Source: Siniperca chuatsi (taxonomy: Eukaryota > Chordata > Actinopteri > Centrarchiformes > Sinipercidae). Taken from it: a stretch of DNA of 64,000 nt. Numbering within the stretch: the first letter of the stretch is position 1; every line of letters starts with the position of its first letter. The notes beneath the pieces were generated by a model, which saw only the letters and a list, made by a program, of their open reading frames with translations, was not told the origin of the DNA and searched no databases. Shown here piece after piece: positions 1 through 10,672 of the stretch. Made by a program: the position numbers and the translations under genes. The stretch is from the NCBI RefSeq assembly GCF_020085105.1, contig NC_058063.1:467001-531000 (forward strand), given 5' to 3'.

Positions 1-500
1 GAATCCTCCGTGCACACCAAAGTTAGTCACGGAGTTCCACGAGGTTCTGTGCTTGGACCGATGCTATTCACCATATGCTTCCTTTAGGCAATATTATTAG
101 GAAACACTCCATAAACTTTCAGTCTTGTTTGGATGATACCCAATTATATCTATCGATCAAGCCAGATGAAACTAATCAGTTAGCTAAAGTTCAAGCATGC
201 CTTAAGGACATAAAAACCTGGATGACCTGCAATTTTCAGATGTTAAACTCTGACAAAACTGAAGTCATTGTACTTAGCCCCAAAGACGTCCGAGACACAT
301 TATCTAAAGATATAGTTGCTCTAGATGGCATTGCCCTGGCCTCCAGCACTACCTTAGCGTTATCTTTGATCTGGATATGTCCTTAAACTCCCACATAAAA
401 CAAACTTCAAGGACTGCCTTTTTTCACCTATGTAACATTGCAAAAATCAGGAACATCCTGACTCAAAATGATACAGAAAAACTAGTCCATGCATTTGTTC
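1..500 (+). pseudogene. L2-type LINE reverse transcriptase fragment
   Basis: Broken piece of a LINE-2 (Maui-like) reverse transcriptase. The first 60 bases encode the RT motif GVPRGSVLGPMLFT, then the frame shifts. From about 75 the frame encodes a DDTQLYLSIKPDETNQL block, where the usual ADD triad reads as LDD, then a LNSDKTEVIVLSPK block. Past 386 another frame continues with the typical SRTAFFHLCNIAKIRN segment and stops matching near 500. The 5' part lies outside the window and the 3' end abuts an oppositely oriented L2 tail. At least two frameshifts make it a dead copy. Confidence 0.8.
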
Positions 501-502
501 TA

Positions 503-1328
503 TTCAATTCCATTTAATTCAATTTTATTTATATAGCACCAATTCATAACATAAGTTATCTCATTGCACTTTTCCTATAGAGCAGGTCTAGACTTTATGA
601 TATTATTTATAGAGACCCAACAAATCCCACCATGAGCAAGCATTTGGCAACAGTGGCAAGAAAAAACTTGCTTTTAACAGGCAGTAACCTTGGACAGAAC
701 CAGAGTCAATGGTGGGCGGCCATCCGCCGCTGCCGTGTTAGGTTTTGAGAGAGAGAGAGAGACAGAGAGGGGTTTTGGGGTAGGGGTGGGGGTGGTGAAG
801 AGGGAGGTACAATGCAAATACCATCTAGAATTTTTTTAAATAGTAATAATGTAATTGTAGTGGTAATATTAAGAAATTAATAATAATAATAATAATAGGA
901 ATGACAGCTATAGGAAAAATAATGACAGTATTAGTAACAGAGCCAATAACAACAACTGTAGTAAGGTCAGTTTCAGGTGAAACTAGGCAGGGTAAACAGC
1001 ACTCAGGAAGATTCCTCCCTGAGGGCAGGGCTTAAGTAACACAGAGTAGCTTAAATTTCTGAGTTCTTGAACCATTTTCACAATTGAGAATGACTTCCGG
1101 ATGGGAGCCGAAACGTCTTGAATTTGAAAACATTGTCCAGATGACTACGACTGAAACCTTTTCCAGAACTGTAGTAGCAGTTGTCGAACAGGAACACAGG
1201 GGCAGCAAGTGGCCAACAATCACAGATCCAGTCTCTCCAGCTCCGGAGGTAAAAATACCTGCTGAAAGTGACAGAAGGAGAGAGGAGAGAAACGAGGAAG
1301 CACAAAACTATGGGAGAGAGAAGATGTC
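503..1328 (-). mobile_element. L2 3'-tail repeat, split by a Penelope tail
   Basis: Reverse-oriented 3' untranslated tail of an L2-like LINE, starting with the AATTTTATTTATATAGC sequence that marks its 3' end. It runs through the 'caaatcccaccatgagcaag' block, a GA-rich tract (747-772) and a TAATAA tract. The same order of blocks is seen at 36614-37300. It is interrupted at 964-1166 by a Penelope-like tail flanked by a 10-bp duplication, and it is cut at about 1328 by the Gypsy element. Confidence 0.8.
964..1166 (+). mobile_element. Penelope-like element 3' tail, 203 bp
   Basis: This insert closely matches the 3' end of the Penelope-like element at 52391-52590, including GTCAGTTTCAGGTGAAACTA at its start and GACTACGACTGAAACCTTTT at its end. 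It sits inside an L2 tail between two copies of AACTGTAGTA (954-963 and 1167-1176), a clear target-site duplication. It is 5' truncated and non-coding. It carries a hammerhead-like motif at 1099-1117. Confidence 0.8.
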
Positions 1329-1420
1329 CCCATTGTGTGTTCTTCTAAATAAACGGAACCTACTACTGCACACTTGCTGTCCTGGTCGTGCTTTTGGGCC
1401 CAGCCCCAGTATACCATAAC
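1329..1420 (+). repeat. 5' LTR remnant of Gypsy copy 1
   Basis: These 92 bases match the last part of the 3' LTR (about 4813-4903), including TTCTAAATAAACGGAACC and the closing TATACCATAAC. The first ~350 bp of the LTR are missing. The internal region starts right after it with CGAACGATCTGGCC. Confidence 0.85.
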
Positions 1421-1440
1421 CGAACGATCTGGCCAGAACA

Positions 1441-2270
1441 ATGGACCCAGCTGACTTGGACCCATTTGGAGTGCAGTGAGCAATCTCCAGCCAAGAACAG
1501 CTGTTGGGACAACACAAGCACGCTATCCGGACCCTCTTGGAACACAGTCAGACCATCTTGAACCACGTATCCCAATTGACTACTCAAGTCGCCACACTGA
1601 CTGCTCAACACTCACCACCCGAATCCACAGCCCCAGGCCGCTGGCTTCCTCCGTCCGTCTCTCCACCGAGCCATGCTAGGGTGCTACCAATCCGGGAGTC
1701 GTATGCCACGGATCCAGGCTCTTTGACTGGCGAATTGGGAAAGTGGCGGGGATTCCTCATGCAATGCTCCAATCAACAGATTGGTGTTCAATCAACGGCC
1801 TCTGATGTTTCCATCGGACCAAACCAAGGTACATTATATCATAAGATTATTGAGAGGGAGAGCCTTGGCCTGGGCCGAGACCATTAATTCCACCCAGTCT
1901 CCACGTTAACTTTGGACACCTTCACCACCATGCTGAGCAATGTATTTGACCACCCAGACCACCGGGGAACCGCTGCTACATGGTTGCTGGACCTCCGCCA
2001 GGGGGCCAGGAATGTGGTGGACTATTCTGTGGATTTCTACACCCTCGCAGCAGATACTAGGCGGAATGAGGAGGCATTGCAGGGAGTATTCACTAAAGGG
2101 CTAAGTGAACAATTAACGGACAAGCTAGTCACTCGTGACGAACCCCCTATTTTGAAATCTCTGATCTCCCTAGCAATCAGACTGGACAACCGCCTTCACG
2201 AACGAAGCCGTGCTTACCCCTGGTCATCGCCGGGAATCCTGCCATGTGTGGCCAAAAGACCAGACTCACT
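1441..2270 (+). pseudogene. Gypsy copy 1 gag remnant
   Basis: Remnant of the capsid polyprotein. The start MDPADLDPF at 1441 is followed by an in-frame stop. The frame at 1504-1620 encodes a helical segment (HAIRTLLEHSQTILNHVSQL). After another shift, the frame at 1912-2220 holds the capsid-type block VFDHPDHRGTAATWLLDLRQ and a leucine-rich tail (LISLAIRLDNRLHERSR). No CCHC zinc knuckle is visible, so that part was probably deleted. It is not translatable as one protein. Confidence 0.75.
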
Positions 2271-2687
2271 ACTAGTTATGGGGATAGTGGTGAGTCACAC
2301 ATCCATGTCAGCCCCATCCTGTTCACGCATGCAATTACTGGCCACAATCTGCCACCAGAACTGGTCCTTCTCTCTGCCAGCCCTCATCTCCTGGACCAGG
2401 AGATGGCGGCCCGGCACAAGATCCCACTGGAACCCCTGGAGAAACCTTTCATAGCAAAGACCCTAGATGGTAGGCTTCTAGCCCAAGTGACTCACCGTAC
2501 TATACCTGTCACCCTAGTTCTGTCTGGAAATCATCGGGAAACCATTCAGTTTAATGTCATTCCATCCCCAGATTCTCCACTGGTTTTAGGCCACATGGAA
2601 AAATCATCAGCTGGAGTCCCTTCTGCCTGGCAACCTGCCTGCAATCGGCGATTCCGCCAGCAGATGGCGCCAACACTCCAATCTTAG
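2244..2687 (+). pseudogene. Gypsy copy 1 protease region
   Basis: The frame encodes the protease-like segment after the active site, with KPFIAKTLDGRLLAQVTHRT and a VLGH block typical of chromovirus protease C-terminal halves. Where the aspartyl protease D-S/T-G triplet is expected, before DQEMAARHKIP, the copy reads SASPHLL. The catalytic aspartate therefore appears to be lost. Confidence 0.65.
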
Positions 2688-2719
2688 AACCACCCGACCT
2701 GACTTCCATCCCTGAAGTC

Positions 2720-3260
2720 ATCATGATATCAGTGAGGTTTTCAGGAAGGATTTGGCCCTATCCTTACCACCTCATCGGCCATATGACTGCCCCATTGACC
2801 TGCTTCCCGAAGCTACACTCCCCTCCAGCCAGCTATAGAACCTGTCTCGCCCAGAGAGGGAGTCCATGGAAAAATATATCCAAGAGTCCCTGGCAGCAGG
2901 CATCATCCTCTCATCATCCTCTCCAGTCGGTGCCGGGTTTTTCTTTGTCACCAAGAAGGACAAGTATCTCTGCCCCTGCATCGATTTTAGGGGCTTGAAC
3001 AACATTATGGTGAGAAACAAATATCCTCTTCCCCTGTTGAATGCGGCGTTCCAATCCCTAGAGGGAGCCACCCTCTTCACTAGCTCGACCTCAGAAACAC
3101 CTACCACCTGGTCAGGATCTGCGAGGGGGATGAGTGGAAGATGGTGTTCAACACGGCCCTGGGCCACTTCGAATACTGGATGATGCCATTTGGATTAACC
3201 AATACTACTGCTGTCTTCCAGGCGCTGATAAACGACGTTCTCAGGGACTTTCCCTGGCTG
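2720..3260 (+). pseudogene. Gypsy copy 1 reverse transcriptase remnant
   Basis: N-terminal half of a Gypsy reverse transcriptase spread over several frames. The fingers block includes GFFFVTKKD and [20 protein letters not shown] frameshift near 3085 is followed by [20 protein letters not shown] and PFGLTN. The copy then jumps into RNase H-like sequence ([19 protein letters not shown], in the frame around 3270-3330), so the YxDD catalytic strand is deleted. Confidence 0.8.
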
Positions 3261-3269
3261 AACGCAACT

Positions 3270-4164
3270 ACGACGTTGGAAACCGGGAGCTCCTCGTGGT
3301 CAAACTAGCACTAGAGGAATGGAGGCACTAGCTGGATGGATCCGAGTTGCCATTTGTAGTGTGGACCAACCACAAAAACCTGGCCTACATTCAATCTGCC
3401 AAAAGTCCCCTCGGATCCAGATGCCATTCTCCCATCCTTGTGCATCATTGTCGCCATCACCTGGGAGATTGAGGCCAAGGTGAGGCAGGCTCAGTAAGCC
3501 CAGCCTGATCCAGCAAATGGACCACCCGACCGGCTGTTCATCCCGGACACGACACGATCCCAAGTACTCCATTGGGGGCACACTTCCAAATTCTCCTGTG
3601 ACCCTGGTATTGGTCGCACCCTGGACCTTAAAAGACACTTCTGTTGGCCCACCATGGAGGCTGACACCCGGGCTTTTGTGGCAGCCTGTACCATCTTCAC
3701 CCGGGGATAATCCCAATGGCCAATCAGAGAGTGCTAACCAAGACCTGGAGGCAGCCCTGTGCTGTGTGGCAGCCACCAACCCCAGATCCTGGAGTTCCCA
3801 TCTGACCTGGGTGGAGTATGCGTACAACGCATTGACCAGCGCCGCCACAGGAGTGTCACCTTTTCAAGCCTCTCTATTATTATCAACCTCCACTGTTTCC
3901 ATCACAGGAAACAGAGATCGCTGTCCCCTCAGTGCAATACCAACTGTGCCGCTGCTGCAAGATCAGGATGGATACCCGTGCTGCCCTACTCCGGTCCACC
4001 GGACACCGGCTCCCGAATACTCTCCAGGTCAGAAGGTTTGGTTATCCTCCAGAAATGTTCCACTCAAAACTGACTCCAGAAAACTGGCCCCCCGGTTCAT
4101 TGGTCCTTATGAGGTGGAGGGGATCATCAATCCCTCAGCTATTAAATTCTCCCTCATAACATGA
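3270..4164 (+). pseudogene. Gypsy copy 1 RNase H and integrase remnants
   Basis: Starts with the RNase H end ([17 protein letters not shown]). It continues with an integrase N-terminal fragment ([20 protein letters not shown], out of frame near 3630-3690). The frame at 3720-4150 has a QSESANQDLEAALC block and the C-terminal [18 protein letters not shown] block that precedes the chromodomain. The central DDE core is mostly missing. Confidence 0.75.
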
Positions 4165-4218
4165 AGATCACCCCAGATTCTATGTTTCTCAGGTCAAACC
4201 TGTATCTTCCAGTCCTTT

Positions 4219-4485
4219 GTGCCCGCCTTCCGGCTCCCCAACGACCATCCTGCCTACACGGTCCGATGGCTATTGGACGTGCGCCACCGAGGCAGGGGTC
4301 TCCGGTATCTCATGGACTGGGAGGGATATGGCCCAGAGGAGCGCTCATGGATTCCCCGTTCATTCATTATGGACAACCAATTAATCAAAGATTTCCACCA
4401 GCTACATCCGGATAGGCCTGGGGGGTCACGAGGAGGCTTCCTTTGGGGGGGGGGTACTGTCATGGAACGGCTGTACCATTCCTAG
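4219..4485 (+). pseudogene. Gypsy copy 1 chromodomain
   Basis: Short open frame encoding the C-terminal chromodomain of the Pol polyprotein. The core reads [20 protein letters not shown] followed by [18 protein letters not shown], with the conserved aromatic residues of the histone-tail pocket (Y, W, Y, W). In the family this domain is thought to steer integration towards modified chromatin. It is detached from the upstream integrase by a frameshift. The frame runs into the G-rich tract before the LTR. Confidence 0.82.
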
Positions 4486-4904
4486 TGTTCCTGTCTGTGT
4501 CCGTGTGTGTGTATATGCTGTATACCCAGCTCTTCTCACCAGTCTTCGCCAGATCATTTACTCTTCAGCTCTTGTCTACCCCACTAAGAAATTACCTGCA
4601 TCATATCAGAATGCCTGATTAACCTGTTTAACTCCCTGTGTCCTGGTTCACTCCTGTCACCTGCTTTCCAGGAGGACTTCATCACAGCTCTCACCTGCCT
4701 TGCCTCGGACCGCATTCCTGCCTCAACCTGCCTGCTCTCCTCAGCCTCATGGCGGTCTGCTGTCTGCCTCCAGTCTACCGGCTTCCAGCCTTACCTCCAC
4801 ACTCCTGATTCCTCATTGTGTGTTCTTCTAAATAAACAGAACCTACTACTGCACACTCGCTATCCTGGTCGTGCTTTTGGGCTCAGTCTCTGTATACCAT
4901 AACA
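4458..4904 (+). repeat. 3' LTR of Gypsy copy 1
   Basis: A 447-bp LTR beginning TGTCATGGAACGG just after a G-rich polypurine tract (4445-4454) and ending CATAACA. It carries an AATAAA polyadenylation signal near 4831. The last ~92 bp are repeated at 1329-1420. Confidence 0.85.
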
Positions 4905-6766
4905 TTTTCAGTGTGTTTTACATTAGCTTCAGGATTTTTTTAAATACATGTTTTATTTAAGTTTCTTTATTTCAGTCATTTATAAAGATCCAACTGAGAC
5001 TGAACATAAATTCACATATGATGATCAATTCAGTTTCCATTCTTTGTTTTTTCATAGACACTAGAGCTCAGGATAAAAAAAAGAATATATGCAGGTGTCC
5101 TGGTGGTGCTGACCATGAGTTTGGCAATAATAAAGGCATACAATGCCCCAAAAAATTCCTTTTAAAAAAGAAAAGAACATACACAGTTAGTTTACTCTTT
5201 ATTCCAATTGGCTGAAAATGCCAACTCCTCCAATTCAAATAAACTTGCTGACTGAAGGCTTAACAGTCCTGAATTCAAGTAATTCTTTAGTAATGGGACC
5301 CAATAAGGGTCTGAGTTTAACTATGCCTAAATAAATCACATTTATTACACATTTATTAGACATAAAGAGAAGACAACTTAGGTTCCTATCACAGGTTGCC
5401 AAACATTTGTAATCTAATACGTCAGTGACATATCTTTGTTGAGGCCCTTTCGTGATTTCATTCAGGTAATTTCCAGAAGACACCTGTCTTTGATACAACT
5501 TTCCAATCACTTAGTTTCCATCTTTATGTGACTTATGACTTAGTTTACCAGCAATAAAGTTTGTTGCACAACCAGCAGCACATACTTCTACAGTGGGTCA
5601 CTGAGTTCTTTCTGTATTAGGTATCTGACTTTGTAGCATGACAGATACTTTGTCTACTGGCTACACTCATGTATGTAAACATGTATGATGTTCTTTATCT
5701 TTGTTCAGAAGAACTCATTAGCACATGATCTAAAGAGGCTGATTTCCCTGTGACTCAATTATTACTCCAGTGGAGAGATCAGTAGGTCAGTCGATACCGA
5801 TCAATCAGTCTGATGGCTTAGGGTGATTGGTCTCTTCCTATAATTACGCAAAACAACTAGTAAACATAACCTGAGGCTCCTAAAGCAGCATTTAAACACC
5901 TTTAATCATTGCATTAGGATTAGCAACTAAAATTATCCCATTTTGCATTGTAAAACAATGCAAATGAGGTGATAACTGACTGCTGAGTGAAAGATAAATG
6001 GCATATGATTATTATTAAAACAATCTAAACCCTCGAGGATGTGCAAGGATTTAAACTACTAAATTTAAATTGTGTTGACTTCACAGCTGATGTCAAACCT
6101 CATGCAGTGAGAGAAAACCTGAAAGCAATAGGATCATTAAAGGATTTCTATGGGTGGTTATGGCTTTAGATTAATTCAGATACATGCTGACTTACATTGA
6201 TGTAAGGCCGAGATAACTGACAATGTGTAAATGTGTCTGTGCTGAAGGACTTCTCTAGGGTTGCTGACGAAGGACAAAGTCTCCTTGTCATGTGTTTCAC
6301 TGTGTGAGTGAGTGTGTGGGGTGGGTGTGTGTGAGTGAGTGAATAAGACAGAGAGCAGACCTGTTTGCATTAGGACAGTGCACAAACATTGCTAGTTTTA
6401 TTTACGTCACAGGGAAGTGGCTGTAAAAGCATGAAAATGTTGATTATATTTTGTGGTCACAGTCACAGAGAGCCTGTTATCAGCACAGTACAGGTATGAA
6501 TGTGCTCTCAATGCAAATCGCATGGCCTCACAGCCCTCAGTTAACCTGTCTGCAGGCGATGAATGATTATTGATAGTTGGTTTGGCAGGTTTACAATGTG
6601 CTCCCAGTCATACAGAGTTGGAGAGTTTTGGTTTTTTCCTCTTCTGCAGCTGACTTTGTTGTTTGCTCTCTTTGATCAGAGCCTGCTTACAAGACAAACC
6701 CCCTTTAAAAGAGCTGAAACCAAAGTAAATTTATCACTACACTGGAAGTAAAGGGAAACAGTTCAT
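4905..6766. other. Non-coding, nothing recognised
   Basis: About 1.9 kb of AT-rich sequence without a supported exon or repeat family. A GT-rich patch lies at 6298-6345. The open frames here are short and of low complexity. Confidence 0.5.
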
Positions 6767-9010
6767 TCAGAATCAGAATCAGAATCAGAAATACTTTATT
6801 GATCCCCGATGGGAAACTCTTTTGCTACAGCAGCTCACTATCACGTCAGTGCACACAGGAATAGAAGTACTAGGCAAAAAAAAAAAAAACACTATAATAC
6901 AGGTCAGAAAATAAATTAAGTACCAAGTGGGTATAAGTATAAAATAAAATAAGTATGAAGTACAAAGTGGGTTTACAATGATAATTGATGACAATAATAT
7001 GGTATAAAGTACTAGTGAATGAACTGCCAAGTTAAGTGTAGCTTAGTTATAATGAGACAGAGGATATTGCACAGCAGTAATAGAGGTATGAATAAATATC
7101 AATGTCAATAAATAGGGAATTTAAGTATATTGCCCAGGAGTATTAACACAGGATATTGCACTATTATGTCAAGTATTGCATAGATGTAACGATCAATGTC
7201 CAGTTTAGTGACCTAGGGTCATACAGACTGACACTTAGAGGGAGGAGTTAAAGAGTTTGATGGCCACAGGCAGGAATGACTTCCTGTGGCGCTCTGTGGT
7301 GGGGGGGAGTCTTTCGCTGAAGGTGCTCCTTTGTTTGACCAGCACATCATGGAGTGGGTGGGAGACACTGTCCAAGATGGCATGTAGTTTGGCCAGCATC
7401 CTCCTCTCTGACACCACCCCAGAGAGTCCAGCTCCACCCCCACAATGTCACTGGCCTTACAGATCAGTTTGTTGAGTCTGTTGGCGTCCACTACCCTCAA
7501 CCTGCTGCCCCAGCATGCAACAGCGTACAGGATAGCACTGGCCACCACAGACTCATAAAACATCTTCAGCATTGTCTAGCAAATGTCAGAAAATAGAGGC
7601 GGCTCTGGCCCTTCCTGTAAAGAGCGTTCTTAGCCCAGTCCAGTTTATTGTCCATGTGTACTCCCAGGTACTTGTAATCCTCTATAATGTCCACACTGAC
7701 CCCCTGGATGGAAACCGGGCCACTGGTGCCTTGGCCCTTCGTAGATCCACAACCAGCTCCTTAGACTTTGTCGCATTGAGCTGCAGATGGTTCTGCTCAC
7801 ACCATGAGACAAAGTTCCCCACCACAGCCCTGTACTCTGTCTCATCAGCTGATACATCCCACCACAGGAGAATCATCAGAAAACATCTCAAGGTGGCAGG
7901 ACTCTGTGTGGTGGCTGAAGTCCGTGGTGTACATGGTGAAGAGGAAGGGAGAAAGGACAGTCCCCTGAGGGGCCCCACTGTTGCTGTCCATGATTTACGA
8001 TCATGCTGTGGTCTGCCAGTCAGGTAGTCCACAATCCACGACACGAGGGGGGCATCCACCTGCATCACTGCCAGCTTCTCACCCAGCAGGGCTGGCCGGA
8101 TGGTGTTGAAAGCACTGGAGAAGTCAAAAAACATGATCCTCACCGTACTTGCCGGCTTGTCCAGGTGGGTGTGGATGCGGTTCAGCAGAAAGATGATGGC
8201 ATCCTCAACTCCCAGCCGGGGCTGGTAGGCGAACTGTAGGGGGTCCAGGAGGGGTCTGACCATGGGCCGCAGCTGTTCCAGCACTAGTCTCTCCAGGGTC
8301 TTCATTATGTGGGAGGTCAGTGACTGTAGTCCTTGGAGCCACTGGGACACGGTGTCTTCAACACAGGAATGAGGCAAGATGTCTTCCACAGAACAGGGAC
8401 CCTTTGAAGACTCAGGCTGAGGTTGAAGACATGTTGAAGTACTCCACATAGCTGGGGGGCACAGGCTTTTAGCACCCCAGGGCTAACTCCATCGGGGCCT
8501 GCAGCCTTGTTTGAATGGACTTTCATCAGCTGTCCTCTCACCTGGTCAGCAGTCAGGTACACAGCAGAGGTTACAGGTGGGGGAGGGGGGAGTCATTAGT
8601 GTGAAGAGGGCCGTTAGCCTGATGGGGAAGGGGGAGCAGAGTACTCAGAGGAGCTTGAGGGCCGACAGCAGCTGAGTTAGTGGGGGGATGAGCAGGAGCT
8701 CGAGGTGTGTCGAATCTGGTAAAAAACAGATTAAGTTCATTAGCCCTGTCCAAGTTGCCTTCAACTCCTCTGCTGCCAGTCGGTCTGAAGCCAGTGATGC
8801 AGATCTCAGTGGGGACATCGGTTGTCCTGGGCGCCATGCCGCTCGGCTTCAGTGTGATCAGCTGTTCCCTGGTGTAAACAATACGGCCAAACAGCTGATC
8901 TGCAGCTGTGCCCTGATCGAGTAGAAGAAGAAGTTCCACGGCGAAAAAAAGTACTAAAACACTTTCTACTCTAATTTTCATAAAGAGCGTAGTTTAAATT
9001 ATACTTACAC
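6767..9010 (-). mobile_element. Rex1-like LINE, internally degraded
   Basis: Minus-strand non-LTR retrotransposon. Its 3' end is an AGAATC microrepeat followed by the tail sequence ACTTTATTGATCCCC (6790s), and its ORF runs from about 8981 back to about 7235. On the minus strand the sequence around 8110 reads CTTCTCCAGTGCTTTCAACA, the FSSAFNT motif used to define Rex1 reverse transcriptase. The 5' end is not precisely visible. Related pieces lie at 27733-28203, 29901-29950, 33845-34300 and 40142-41165. Confidence 0.85.
7219..8981 (-). pseudogene. Rex1-like ORF2 pseudogene (RT and C-terminal domain)
   Basis: Reads from 8981 downwards. The N-terminal block includes TAADQLFGRIVYTREQLITL. The 8562-8317 frame has the RT entry motif NKAAGPDGVSPGVLKACAPQ. 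The 8449-7682 frame has the palm (MFFDFSSAFNTIRPALLGEK) and a LVSWIVDYLTGRPQ block. Near 7560 MFYESVVASAILYAVACWGS starts the C-terminal domain, ending with RHRKSF around 7280. At least four frame changes separate these pieces, and the catalytic ADD region is deleted or shifted, so no active enzyme is encoded. Confidence 0.85.
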
Positions 9011-9540
9011 ACAAGTTACTCAAGTTTGGAAGAAAAAGGAAAGCTAAAAGTTGGAAAAAGTAAGACGACGAGACAGAGCTACGGCAACAGGTAGCATGCA
9101 CGTTGCATGCACATGCGCACAGAATTCGAAGGAGTAAAAATGTCTTCTGACAACGGTTTTATTTACGTATCTTGTAGATTGCAATTACTCAACATACAAG
9201 AATTACCTGGTTTTTGTTCATTGTTAGGAAAGTGTGCAAAGCTGGCAACAACATGACTCATGAGGTGCTTGTCGTCGAGGAATGTCAAGGACCTGGGTCA
9301 GGACGGTGATAAGATCTGGTCCCAGTCTCCCCAACATGTACCAAAGACTCGAACACAGCACATGAACAGAAATCACTGGAGAAGGTCAGAGTTTTTTTCT
9401 TTTACAAGAAGTCAAAACCCTGAAGTTGCCTCGAGGTACAACTGATTTACTTGTATTGCATGTGGTCTTATATAGTACATAAAATCCCTCCTACTGGAGC
9501 CTGTCTGCCTACTTTATTTTTCAGATCCATCAGTTGCTGT
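9011..9540. other. Non-coding, nothing recognised
   Basis: No supported gene. A short imperfect palindrome around 9093-9119 (GCATGCACGTTGCATGC and neighbours) may mark the 5' boundary of the Rex1-like insertion. Confidence 0.4.
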
Positions 9541-9555
9541 ATATGTCTTTAACAC

Positions 9556-9720
9556 CTGTGTGTGTGTGTGTGTTGTGTCACTATTGTCAGTATCTGTGAT
9601 ATGTGTGTTTTGTGTCTGCAATGTGTGTGCGTGTATTGTGTCAGCAGTATCAGGGGTGTGTGTGTCTGTCTATGTCTCCTGTTTGCTATGTCTTTAACAT
9701 GTGTGTCACTTATCATATTT
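9556..9720. repeat. Imperfect TG-rich minisatellite
   Basis: Runs of TGTGTG interspersed with TGTCAGTAT-like units ('ttgtgtcactattgtcagtat', 'attgtgtcagcagtatcagg'). It encodes only low-complexity frames. Confidence 0.7.
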
Positions 9721-9964
9721 GGTCTCGGTATGGGGTTAGTTTACTATGTAGAATTGAACAATATACTGACGGCACAGATTAAACTGTGTTGAAGACTTTC
9801 AGTGCTGATACATGTAACACATTCATGAAAGATTAATAAGGTTAAATGTAACTTAAACGTCATTGTTTGGTTATACAGATGCAAAAAGCAATTAAACCAC
9901 ATCACGCTGCATGCAGCTACTGCACCCAGCTGTTGTTAGTCAGTAAATAGCTGTAATGCATTGA

Positions 9965-10344
9965 TCGATAAGGCTATATTTGTTATTGTCAACAAATTCC
10001 ACGTAAAGACCAAAACCAACAATGACTGTATCCTACTAACAAATATTGTTTGCATAGCCTGATGTCTTATTCCTGTGTGCCATAGTGCTCCATTGTTGTC
10101 CAAAAACAATTTAAAACACAATCAATGAGCTCCAAATGTGTATTGATCTGCTAGTGAAAATAGTCCCAACAAATGCACTATTTCCTCCTGTTTGAGTAAC
10201 GTTTGCTAAAAATTACAATTCCTAGTTTTATGAAATTTCGGAGGCTTTTAAAAGAAAATGAAACTATATATTTGTGACCTGTTTAAGATTTACGTCTTCA
10301 ATAGGAAACAATGGGCTTGGGGCTCAGAGCCACAGACAGGGTAG
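9965..10344 (+). repeat. Dispersed repeat, also at the window end
   Basis: This stretch shares an ordered set of segments with 63810-64000: CCAACAATGA, CTAACAA, AGCCTGAT, TGTCCAAAA, and AACAATGGGCTTGG close to its right end. It is a non-coding interspersed repeat of unknown class, and its right end abuts the MITE at 10345. Confidence 0.55.
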
Positions 10345-10672
10345 TTAAAGCTAGGGTAGGTAATGTATTTTGTGCATTTTGTGATATTTGTTGAAATTCT
10401 CTTTACATCCCGACAGCAGTCAATAAATCAAATGTTCTGAAAAAATGAAAAAAATCCAGTGTCAGTGGCTGTCGCAGGCCTGTAATAAGCCCATCACAGC
10501 TGGCCTACCTGCGTGCACTCTGCCTGTGCACTCATTGTGCATGAAAATGTATTTTGGGGGAGTGGCTTTGGAGGGAGGCCTGAAGGGAGGGGGTGGGATT
10601 TTTTCAGTTGGATACTTTCAAAATCTAGCTGTCTCTTGCTAGTTTCTCCAACCTTCCCTTCACTAGCTTTAA
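10345..10672. mobile_element. MITE-like element with TTAAAGCTAG ends
   Basis: A 328-bp non-coding segment that begins TTAAAGCTAG (10345-10354) and ends with the inverse CTAGCTTTAA (10663-10672). The interior is GC-richer than its surroundings, with a G-rich tract at 10554-10602. The short inverted ends suggest a non-autonomous DNA transposon; the superfamily is not determined. Confidence 0.5.

Larger units (their letters stand above)
1329..4904 (+). mobile_element. Degenerate Gypsy chromovirus (Tf1/sushi-like)
   Basis: LTR retrotransposon with a truncated 5' LTR remnant (1329-1420), gag, protease, reverse transcriptase and integrase remnants, a C-terminal chromodomain and an intact 3' LTR (4458-4904). 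The chromodomain and gene order place it among the chromoviruses. Each coding part is broken by stops, frameshifts or deletions: the RT catalytic YxDD block and most of the integrase core are missing. It joins the L2 tail directly at 1328/1329, so 5' sequence was lost before or during that join. Confidence 0.88.

Noticed and set aside
6176-6385. His-Thr-rich minus-strand frame
   Set aside because: It derives from a GT-rich tract and has low complexity.
9556-9720. CRISPR-like repeat array
   Set aside because: Units are irregular TG-rich simple sequence without constant repeats and unique spacers.
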